NCBI GenBank assembly: GCA_015904045.1
Contig: JABMDG010000016.1
Location: 3,668 to 15,789, forward strand
Reading direction: 5' to 3'
Source: Nitrospira sp.
GTDB taxonomy: Bacteria > Nitrospirota > Nitrospiria > Nitrospirales > Nitrospiraceae
DNA length: 12,122 nucleotides
Shown here: positions 7,481 through 12,122 of the stretch, piece after piece
Position numbering within the stretch: the stretch's first letter is position 1
Layout of the letters: each line of letters opens with the position of its first letter
Notes under the pieces: generated by a model
The model's database searches: none
Told to the model about the DNA's origin: nothing
What the model saw: the letters and a program-made list of their open reading frames with translations, nothing else
Translations under genes and position numbers: made by a program

Positions 7481-7631
7481 GCTTCGAAGTCATCCGTTCA
7501 CACGATCCTCCACAGGGACTCAGGGGCCTACTTCCGAGGTACTTCCATTGGATGTGGCGCAGGCCTCCCCAGGGGCTATCCTTGTCTCAAGCGAGACGGA
7601 TGCACTCGCCTAAACCACAAGGAGGATGCCC

Positions 7632-7883
7632 ATGACTTGCTCACGTTGCCAGGGACTGATGGTAGAGGATCACATGCTCGACTTTGAAGGTACCCATGGA
7701 CATATGTGGGCGGCGAGTCTGCGGTGTATGAATTGCGGCCATGTCCATGACTCCGTCATGGCGCACAATTGTCGGTCTCAACAGGCGAAGGTGACGGTGA
7801 TGGTTGGAGTGAGTGGTGAGCCGGACTACCAGGATGACGAAGTCCATCTTGGGGTAGAGTCCTTCCTGAGGCGTGCAGCCTGA
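7632..7883 (+). CDS. small double-CxxC zinc-ribbon protein
   Basis: This is an 83-residue protein. Start choice: AAGGAGG occupies 7619-7625, directly abutting an ATG at 7626 that is too close to use. The ATG at 7632, 6 nt after the ribosome site, gives MTCSRCQGLMVED. Cys3/Cys6 and Cys32/Cys35 (LRCMNCGHVHD) form two CxxC knuckles that would hold one zinc ion. A Trp/Met-rich segment lies between them. His residues at 14, 22, 24, 37, 39 and 45 are unusually dense for such a small protein. After residue 48 an acidic-ending tail replaces the short end usual in such mini-proteins. Its role is unknown; candidates are a nucleic-acid or protein-binding adaptor. It stands alone, with an imperfect hairpin (7904-7941) after the stop. 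Confidence 0.8.
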   Translation: MTCSRCQGLMVEDHMLDFEGTHGHMWAASLRCMNCGHVHDSVMAHNCRSQQAKVTVMVGVSGEPDYQDDEVHLGVESFLRRAA

Positions 7884-7903
7884 CATTATCCGGTTGAGCA
7901 GTC

Positions 7904-7941
7904 CCCGGTAACAACCATCCCGTCCGGTTGCACAGCGGGGT
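7904..7941 (+). terminator. two-part imperfect hairpin after the zinc-ribbon gene
   Basis: CCCCG (7904-7908) pairs with CGGGG (7937-7941). Inside it CAACC (7913-7917) pairs with GGTTG (7927-7931), giving two stacked 5-bp stems separated by a 4/5-nt internal loop. It starts 21 nt after the stop of the small CxxC gene. A GT-rich rather than T-rich stretch follows, so termination is possible but unproven. Confidence 0.4.
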
Positions 7942-8174
7942 GGTGTGTTGCTGGATGGATTGTGACTCTACCGATAGTTCTGCCTTCTCGTTATTTGTCC
8001 AAGTGAAGCTTCTCGAAGTCTTCTGCCGCCTTGCCAACAAGCACTATTGTCATGACCCCACCCCTTGGGAAAAGCATCCTGTGATGGTATCCTGACAACT
8101 TCAGCGCCCAGGTTCTACCGCAGCTGTTGTAGTACCGAAACGATGTGAACACCCTGCTCGGAGCAGGAGGACCT

Positions 8175-9518
8175 ATGGCCGGCTCCACACGTATGTCCCA
8201 ATTTGCGAAGCAGGACCTCTGGACCAGGGATCTGACGACCATGTCATGGCTTCAACGGCTCGGTACCCAGGCGCTCCGGCTGGCCACGGCCGTCGGGATG
8301 GAGTTCCGCCATCGCTTACTTGATGCGCGGGCGGCCGGGCTGGTCTTCACCACGTTGCTATCCTTGGTCCCGTTTCTCGCCGTCATGTTCTCGGTCCTCA
8401 AGGCGTTCGATGTTCACCATGTCATTGAACCCTTGCTCGCCCAGGGCCTGGAACCGTTGGGACCACGGAGCAAGGAGATCACGTCCACCATCGTGGGGTT
8501 CGTCGACAACATAAAAGTCGGCGTGCTGGGGGTATTCGGGATTGCCGGCCTCTTCTATACGACCTACTCGCTGATCGACAAGATCGAGCAGGCTCTCAAC
8601 GCGATCTGGCAGGTCAAACAAGGACGGACCTGGGAACGAAAGTTCGCCGACTATTTGAGCGCCGTGCTCGTGGGACCGGTTCTCGTGGTGAGTGCGTTCG
8701 GCTTGCTGGCGTCACTCCAGAGTCACACCCTGGTCCAACGTCTTGTGGACATGGAGCCGCTCGGTTCGGTGCTGGTGTGGAGTGGCGACATGGTGCCCTT
8801 CGTGATGCTCTGCGCCGTGTTCACCTTCTTCTACAAGATGATCCCGAATACGCATGTCAACGTGCGCTCCGCAGCGATTGGTGGCGTCTCGTCGGCCGTT
8901 CTCTGGATCATCGCCGAAGAAATCTTTGCGAAATTCGTGGCGGCGTCCGCCAATTACAGTGCCATCTATTCAAGTTTTGCCGTCCTCATATTGTTCCTGC
9001 TGTGGCTCTATACCGGATGGATGATTGTGCTGATCGGGGCGCAGCTGTCATTTTTTCACCAATATCCCACGGCTTATTTGTCGCGCCTGCTGTGGGATCA
9101 GGGCACCTACGACTTCCGTGAACAACTGGCCCTGAAAGTCTTACGGGTCCTGGGGCATCACTACCTCAAGGGCGATCGACCGTTGAGGCTGCCGGAGCTG
9201 TCGAGCGAACTGAACATACCCTTGTCTCTGGTGGAGGAGGAGGTTGAACGGCTCGTCGAAAACGGGTTTGTGGGTCGCCTGCAGGAACCGGAAGGGGTGA
9301 GTCTCATCAAGGCACCGGACCTAATTTTCGTGAAGGAGGTTCTGGATTCGGTTCGAAATGGAGCCCCCCCGTGGGTGGTGCCCCACCTCGATCCCAGCGA
9401 TCCGGTGTCGGCTCTCCTGTACCGCCGTAACAAGGCGGTAGAACGCGCGTTGGTCGGGGAGACGGTACACTCGCTCCTCCAAGACCAACCACCGGCTCGG
9501 TCCACTGAGGCTTCTTGA
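8175..9518 (+). CDS. YihY/BrkB-family inner membrane protein with C-terminal winged-helix-like domain
   Basis: This 447-residue polytopic membrane protein has hydrophobic segments at about 53-75, 116-136, 160-182, 205-220, 233-255 and 267-290. The family motifs AAGLVFTTLLSLVPFLAV, YNLIDKIE-like YSLIDKIEQALNAIWQV, YKMIPNTHVNVRSAAIGG and NYSAIYSSFAVLILFLLWLY are all clear. E. coli YihY was once named RNase BN, but that activity belongs to another protein, so a nuclease name should be avoided. Residues about 315-395 form a soluble tail with a helix-turn-helix-like LPELSSELNIPLSLVEEEV plus a wing, as in the longer members of this family. It may sense or dock rather than bind DNA. Start: AGGAGG at 8165-8170 lies 4 nt before the ATG at 8175; the GTG at 8145 lies upstream of that site. 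No partner gene is adjacent. The transported molecule is unknown. Confidence 0.88.
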   Translation: MAGSTRMSQFAKQDLWTRDLTTMSWLQRLGTQALRLATAVGMEFRHRLLDARAAGLVFTTLLSLVPFLAVMFSVLKAFDVHHVIEPLLAQGLEPLGPRSKEITSTIVGFVDNIKVGVLGVFGIAGLFYTTYSLIDKIEQALNAIWQVKQGRTWERKFADYLSAVLVGPVLVVSAFGLLASLQSHTLVQRLVDMEPLGSVLVWSGDMVPFVMLCAVFTFFYKMIPNTHVNVRSAAIGGVSSAVLWIIAEEIFAKFVAASANYSAIYSSFAVLILFLLWLYTGWMIVLIGAQLSFFHQYPTAYLSRLLWDQGTYDFREQLALKVLRVLGHHYLKGDRPLRLPELSSELNIPLSLVEEEVERLVENGFVGRLQEPEGVSLIKAPDLIFVKEVLDSVRNGAPPWVVPHLDPSDPVSALLYRRNKAVERALVGETVHSLLQDQPPARSTEAS

Positions 9519-9535
9519 TGGGGTTGGAGGACTGG

Positions 9536-9773
9536 TGGTGTGTATCAGCCGCCGCAAGGAAGAAGCTTACGCCTGATGAGGTGCCGGCACGAGCGAAGTG
9601 CGGTATCAAATGAGAGAGACGCTGGCGGTATTTATCCGCGCGCCTAATCACGATAAGACAATAAATAGCGCGCGGGTCAACCGAAGAAGAACTAGGAGCT
9701 GAAGGCGTTTATCCGGCGCCAACAATGAAGAGAAGCTACGCTTGAAGAGGCGCCGGAACGAGCAAGCTTGGTT
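9536..9773. repeat. three diverged hairpin elements between yihY-like gene and tRNA-Arg
   Basis: Three related modules follow one another: A (about 9536-9600), M (about 9622-9676) and B (about 9700-9772). Read on the - strand each shows a GC-rich arm, a 24-28-nt loop, the second arm and then an A-rich ATA...ACxCC tail. B pairs CCGGCGCC (9713-9720) with GGCGCCGG (9749-9756). M pairs CCGCGCGC (9636-9643) with GCGCGCGG (9668-9675). A is degenerate, with arms at 9546-9553 and 9580-9587. The loops of A and B are also similar (GAAG, then AGCTTACGCCTGATGAGG against AGCTACGCTTGAAGAGG), so they share ancestry rather than just GC content. The array lies between two converging transcripts (yihY-like and tRNA-Arg) and could terminate both. 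No T-tracts are present. Confidence 0.6.
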
Positions 9774-9850
9774 TGGTGCCCCCGATACGAATTGAACGTA
9801 CGACCCGCGGTTTAGGAAACCGCTGCTCTATCCAACTGAGCTACGGGGGC
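9774..9850 (-). tRNA. tRNA-Arg (anticodon CCT)
   Basis: A complete 77-nt cloverleaf on the - strand. The acceptor stem is GCCCCCG/CGGGGGC and the D arm is GCTC/GAGC around AGTTGGATA. The anticodon stem GCGGT/ACCGC encloses loop TTCCTAA with anticodon CCT. The variable loop is 5 nt, and the T arm is GTACG/CGTAT around TTCAATT. The 3' ACCA is encoded (9774-9777). It would read AGG arginine codons. It lies 57 nt downstream of the small double-CxxC gene on the same strand. Confidence 0.97.
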
Positions 9851-9907
9851 GTGACCGTGACTGTAGCGCATTGACGGGACGATTGGAAGAGGAGACCGTT
9901 CGTTCCG

Positions 9908-10090
9908 TCAGCCGCAGCAGCCCCCGGCGAAGACCTGCCGTTGCCGATAGGCATTCCAACAGGCCGCGCAGAGTTGAACGGTCGAGTGGGTAAATCCGTC
10001 GATCGACTCCGCCCGCCGCTCGACAAACAGCCCGCAATCGGAACAGGGACCGGCGGCTGCCTGGTCAACGAGACGTTCTTGCAGGACCAT
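9908..10090 (-). CDS. 60-residue double-CxxC zinc-ribbon protein
   Basis: The ATG at 10090 follows GGAGGT at 5 nt, a strong ribosome site embedded in the end of the upstream gene. The protein has CxxC pairs at Cys16/Cys19 (PCSDCG) and Cys41/Cys44 (LCAACW), with 21 residues between them. It ends in a Gly/Cys tip, GGCCG. This is a minimal zinc ribbon with a basic stretch (NAYRQRQ) after the second knuckle. A longer in-frame reading from 10237 is not favoured because its first 49 residues are out-of-frame sequence of the coiled-coil gene. It overlaps that gene by 26 nt, so translation is probably coupled, and it is the last protein gene of the repressor operon before tRNA-Arg. I cannot assign a function; a regulator or nucleic-acid adaptor is possible. 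It is not a close copy of the CxxC protein at 7632. Confidence 0.75.
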   Translation of the reverse strand: MVLQERLVDQAAAGPCSDCGLFVERRAESIDGFTHSTVQLCAACWNAYRQRQVFAGGCCG

Positions 10091-10325
10091 GAGGCACCTC
10101 CTTGGTATTCGGGCGGATGCGCTGGTTGCAGATCGCCGACATGAAGAGCCGATTGCGGCGCAGACTGAGGACATTGTTCCGCAGTTGCCCCGCGGCCGAC
10201 CAACTCTTGGCCTGGTGTAATTCTTTCTGCAAGCCATGGAGTTGTTCGTTCAGCATTTCCACAACCCGCTCCAAATCCATCAACCGGTTATGTGCGAGAG
10301 TCAGTGGGTGCTGCATAGTCGTCAT
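10065..10325 (-). CDS. short coiled-coil protein of unknown function
   Basis: The protein has 86 residues. Start: GGAGG lies 5 nt before the ATG at 10325, and a second ATG follows at codon 4. Residues about 8-45 show a heptad-like pattern (LMDLERVVEMLNEQLHGLQ), a probable dimerising helix. The remainder is basic, Arg/Asn-rich (LRRNRLFMSAICNQRIR) and ends in a polar, probably flexible tail. No known domain is recognised. It begins 13 nt after the repressor stop and its last 26 nt contain the ribosome site and start of the zinc-ribbon gene, so the three genes form a tight operon. A role as a small adaptor or protein partner of the repressor is conceivable but not shown. Confidence 0.7.
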   Translation of the reverse strand: MTTMQHPLTLAHNRLMDLERVVEMLNEQLHGLQKELHQAKSWSAAGQLRNNVLSLRRNRLFMSAICNQRIRPNTKEVPHGPARTSR

Positions 10326-10338
10326 CTCAACCTCCTAG

Positions 10339-10884
10339 TTAGAGTGGGCAATGCCTGATCACGCCGATCAGCACGCCCTCGATGTGAAATTCATCTGATG
10401 GCTGCACGATGAGGGGTTGCATGGCCGCATTGGCCGGATGCAGCTCAATGTGCCTGTCTTTTTTGAAGTAAGTCTTGATTGTGGCTTCTCGATTCACGAG
10501 CGCCACGACGGTTTGCCCGTTCCTCGCCGTCTCCTGCTTTCGCACGACCACGAGGTCGCCGGGGAGAATGCCGTCGTCTTTCATGGATTCTCCCTTCACG
10601 CGCAGGGCGAAGGTCTCGCCGCCCTTCAGCATGCTGGGAGGAATCTCGACCAGCTCCGATTGCGGAACCGGCTCGATGGGAGAGCCGGCAGCGACCGTTC
10701 CGGCCATCGGGATGGTGGCCTTGTGCTGCAATTGCTCCAACACCACGGGAACGATACCGGGAATTCGTCGCATGCCGGATTCGTACCGTGCAACCGTGAC
10801 GCGGGTGGTCTGGAGGGCGTCCGCGAGCTGTTGCTGCGTGAGTCCCAATCCTTCTCGAATGCGCTTCAGATCAAGCGATTTCAT
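10339..10884 (-). CDS. LexA/CI-like repressor: XRE helix-turn-helix plus S24 self-cleaving peptidase
   Basis: The protein has 181 residues. Residues 5-55 are an XRE/Cro-type helix-turn-helix (GLTQQQLADALQTTRVTVAR), not the winged helix of classical LexA, so it is closer to phage CI-type repressors. Residues about 58-178 are an S24 peptidase. The cleavage site is Ala66-Gly67 (VAAGSP), the nucleophile is Ser100 (VKGESMKDDGILPGD), and the general base is Lys137 (EATIKTY). The Ser-Lys spacing of 37 equals that of E. coli LexA (Ser119/Lys156). It should therefore repress as a dimer and inactivate itself by RecA-stimulated autocleavage after DNA damage. It is the first gene of an operon with two small proteins. 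A perfect palindrome at 10887-10903 sits 2 nt before its start codon and no Shine-Dalgarno sequence is present, suggesting autorepression and a nearly leaderless mRNA. Confidence 0.9.
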   Translation of the reverse strand: MKSLDLKRIREGLGLTQQQLADALQTTRVTVARYESGMRRIPGIVPVVLEQLQHKATIPMAGTVAAGSPIEPVPQSELVEIPPSMLKGGETFALRVKGESMKDDGILPGDLVVVRKQETARNGQTVVALVNREATIKTYFKKDRHIELHPANAAMQPLIVQPSDEFHIEGVLIGVIRHCPL

Positions 10885-10924
10885 AGTGTAACCAATGGTT
10901 ACACACGTAATATGTCATTGTCAA
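10885..10924 (-). promoter_or_regulatory. probable promoter of the repressor operon
   Basis: On the - strand a perfect TTGACA lies at 10924-10919. A 17-nt spacer later comes TAACCA (10901-10896), a weak -10 candidate inside the operator. Transcription would then start only about 5-8 nt before the ATG at 10884, which matches the absence of a Shine-Dalgarno sequence. The -35 is strong; the -10 assignment is tentative. Confidence 0.5.
10887..10903 (-). promoter_or_regulatory. operator palindrome TGTAACC-N3-GGTTACA
   Basis: A perfect 7-bp inverted repeat with a 3-bp spacer (TGTAACCAATGGTTACA on the + strand) lies 2 nt upstream of the repressor's ATG. Its length and symmetry suit a dimeric XRE-type repressor. 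It covers the expected -10 region downstream of TTGACA, so bound protein would block RNA polymerase. No second full copy was found in the window by eye. Confidence 0.75.
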
Positions 10925-10963
10925 GCGGGATTTTTCGTGAATTTGTAAAAAATGCGGAGGGTC

Positions 10964-10972
10964 TGTGCATAA
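10964..10972 (-). promoter_or_regulatory. DnaA-box match (TTATGCACA)
   Basis: The + strand reads TGTGCATAA, the complement of TTATGCACA, which fits the strict DnaA consensus TTATNCACA. It sits 40 nt upstream of the repressor's -35 box, just beside an A/T-rich stretch. Confidence 0.4.
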
Positions 10973-11180
10973 CCTGCATGCCTGGAGCGTGATTTCTAAT
11001 TTCGTATGGCTTGAAGGGGCCTGCAGCCGCGCTCTCATCTGGGATTGAAGGTTTTTGCCTTCAACCGATGAAAACACCACAAGATATTGGGGGAGGCAGG
11101 CGCAGCGTTTCTATGATGAAAAACTGGGCAAGCTGGTCGGCACGGTCGTCATTGCTGCGATTCATGCAGCAGAACGGTTG

Positions 11181-11201
11181 TTATGCACAGAGATATCCAC
11201 A
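11181..11201 (+). promoter_or_regulatory. DnaA-box match plus adjacent near match
   Basis: TTATGCACA at 11181-11189 fits TTATNCACA exactly. ATATCCACA at 11193-11201 differs from the canonical TTATCCACA only in its first base. The two lie head to tail, 12 nt apart start to start, facing away from the ModC-like gene's end. Confidence 0.4.
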
Positions 11202-11221
11202 GAAGTTGGGGAGACCGTAAC

Positions 11222-12122
11222 CTAGTCTGTGATCTCCTCATTGAGCGCCACGGTTTTGATCTGGGCGAAGACTCGGTCTCCCACGTTGAGCCCCAAGGTA
11301 ACGAGCGATTTTCGCGTGATGCCGGCGACGAGCGGCACCCCGATATCCAGGAGAACTTCCACTGTGGAGCGGTTGATTTCGCGGATCTCCTGAACCGTTG
11401 CCTCAAGAATATTCAGCACACTGGTCGGAACATCCGATTTGCCGATGACGAGACTGACATCGTTGGCCAGGATATGCACACGCACCGATTGTCCGATGGC
11501 TGACGATTGCAACGGTACAAACAGACGTTGGCCTGAGAAGGCGAGCTGTGTGAGGCCGTACTGCGGTTCATGCCCGACAATCTGGGTGTCCAAGACGGCT
11601 CCGATTCGGTGCGGTCCGAAACTGCCGCGATACGTCACGGATGCCAGCATCTCGTTGAGCGTGCCGACGCCCACGAGCATGCCTTCCTTCAAGAGTGCGA
11701 CCCGGTCCGCGAGTTGGAGAATTTCGCTGAGGGCGTGGCTGACGTAGATCACCGGGATCCCCAGCTCGTGGTGAAGCCGGTGGATGAAGGGGAGGAGCTC
11801 TTGCTTCCGCTGAAGGTCCAGAGAGGCCAGCGGTTCATCGAGCAGGAGCAGCCGGGGACTGGTCAGCAGCGCACGGCCGATTGCCACACGTTGTTGCTCA
11901 CCGCCGGAGAGGCGATGGATCCGGCGTTCGAGGAGATGGCCGATTCCCAGAATCTCAACCACCTGGTCGATCGCGATGCGGCGCGTGTCGGGGCGGATGC
12001 GGTTGTAGCCGTATAAGAGATTTGAACGAACATTGTAGTGGGGAAATAAGCGAGTCTCTTGGAACACGTATCCGATCGGCCGGGTGGGGAGAGGTAGATA
12101 CTGCCCGATCGTGTCGTCTTGC
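11222..12122 (-). CDS. modC: ABC transporter ATP-binding protein, ModC-like (molybdate import), 5' partial
   Basis: This is the cytoplasmic ATPase that powers a molybdate (possibly tungstate or sulfate) importer. The frame is open to the right edge, so the Walker A motif lies outside; the GTG at 12067 is internal (RPIGYVFQETRLFPHYNV, containing the Q-loop). Visible in order are the Q-loop VFQE, the signature LSGGEQQRVAIGRA (from 11911), Walker B RLLLLDEP (11831-11854), the D-loop ASLD and the switch histidine in YVSHALSE (11737-11735). The last ~65 residues (NILEATVQEI to TVALNEEI) form a TOBE/Mop-type domain, which together with the RIGYVFQ-like context favours ModC over other importers. ModA and ModB would be expected further right. 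Upstream of the stop on the opposite strand is the DnaA-box spacer, with no clear terminator. Confidence 0.85.
   Translation of the reverse strand, partial: QDDTIGQYLPLPTRPIGYVFQETRLFPHYNVRSNLLYGYNRIRPDTRRIAIDQVVEILGIGHLLERRIHRLSGGEQQRVAIGRALLTSPRLLLLDEPLASLDLQRKQELLPFIHRLHHELGIPVIYVSHALSEILQLADRVALLKEGMLVGVGTLNEMLASVTYRGSFGPHRIGAVLDTQIVGHEPQYGLTQLAFSGQRLFVPLQSSAIGQSVRVHILANDVSLVIGKSDVPTSVLNILEATVQEIREINRSTVEVLLDIGVPLVAGITRKSLVTLGLNVGDRVFAQIKTVALNEEITD

Larger units (their letters stand above)
7330..7631. other. intergenic region with hairpins, no gene seen
   Basis: This 302-bp spacer lies between the DUF4403 gene and the double-CxxC gene. I see no plausible reading frame. It holds two strong inverted repeats (7406-7433 and 7458-7480) and a weak hairpin GTCTC/GAGAC at 7584-7597 just before the next gene. 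No convincing -35/-10 pair could be assigned, although a promoter for the next gene must lie here if the hairpins terminate transcription. Confidence 0.6.
10925..11221. other. intergenic region with DnaA-box matches and a hairpin
   Basis: This spacer lies between the repressor promoter and the end of the ModC-like gene. It contains an A/T-rich stretch (about 10929-10954) next to a TTATNCACA match at 10964-10972 (- strand). A hairpin TTGAAGG/CCTTCAA follows at 11045-11064. A second TTATNCACA match lies at 11181-11189 (+ strand) and a near match ATATCCACA at 11193-11201. Two short + strand frames exist (11011-11220 and 11055-11225), but neither has a clear ribosome site. Confidence 0.5.

Noticed and set aside
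7991..8053. 20-codon - strand frame starting MTIVLVGKAAEDFEK
   Set aside because: It reads somewhat protein-like but is too short to support, has only a weak G-rich upstream stretch and no partner. A decayed gene end is possible but cannot be shown.
8145..8174. GTG at 8145 as start of the YihY-like gene
   Set aside because: A good AGGAGG at 8165-8170 directly precedes the ATG at 8175, so the GTG lies upstream of the ribosome site.
9774..9850. tRNA-Arg as an occupied integration site with a duplicated 3' end
   Set aside because: I looked for a second copy of the tRNA 3' end in the window and saw none, and there is no integrase. A distant att copy outside the window cannot be excluded.
9908..10237. 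109-codon - strand frame extending the small zinc-ribbon protein upstream
   Set aside because: The extra 49 residues come from the out-of-frame strand of the coiled-coil gene. The GGAGGT ribosome site points to the ATG at 10090.
11011..11220. 69-codon + strand frame between the repressor and modC
   Set aside because: It has a TTG start without a ribosome site, and its Ser/Arg/Trp-rich composition looks like a shadow frame.

Overview
The window is ordinary chromosomal DNA of a GC-rich Gram-negative bacterium. Several genes suggest a Nitrospira-like member of Nitrospirota: a TolC-type efflux protein, a DUF4403 lipoprotein, tiny double-CxxC proteins, a short-type MalQ and a ModC-type ATPase. 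This assignment is an inference from the look of the proteins and was not checked by a search. No rRNA, CRISPR array, integrase or transposase is visible.

Left part (1-4209). On the + strand lie the end of an outer-membrane efflux protein, an intact GH77 4-alpha-glucanotransferase (malQ) and the membrane/HisKA part of a sensor histidine kinase. The kinase stops being a kinase at about position 3792, just after the His-box helix. From there its frame runs through the antisense of a - strand exported protein, and that protein's frame runs back through the antisense of the kinase. The two remnants meet tail to tail within a few bases, as a deletion or an assembly chimera would produce.

Middle (3793-5746, - strand). 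A three-gene operon-like set reads leftward. First is a protein whose C-terminal domain resembles DpnII/MboI-like PD-(D/E)XK nucleases but lacks the expected acidic residues; it has a Pro/Thr-rich linker built from 93-bp tandem repeats. Next is a stand-alone Lrp/AsnC-type ligand-binding (RAM) domain, then the truncated exported protein. Divergent from this set is a DUF4403 lipoprotein (5845-7329), followed by a hairpin-rich spacer.

Right part (7632-12122). A double-CxxC mini-protein and a YihY/BrkB membrane protein with a C-terminal winged-helix-like extension lie on the + strand. About 255 bp after the latter gene hold three related hairpin-forming elements that abut tRNA-Arg(CCU) on the - strand. 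Upstream of the tRNA on the same strand is a compact operon: an XRE-S24 (LexA/CI-like) self-cleaving repressor, a short coiled-coil protein and a 60-residue double-CxxC protein. The repressor has a perfect 7-3-7 palindrome 2 nt before its start codon, under a TTGACA box, and no Shine-Dalgarno sequence. A 337-bp spacer with DnaA-box matches at both ends separates it from a ModC-like ATPase that runs off the right edge.

The points most worth following up are the self-regulated repressor operon beside the tRNA, the apparently inactivated nuclease-like protein with its RAM partner, the tail-to-tail gene fusion and the three-element hairpin array.
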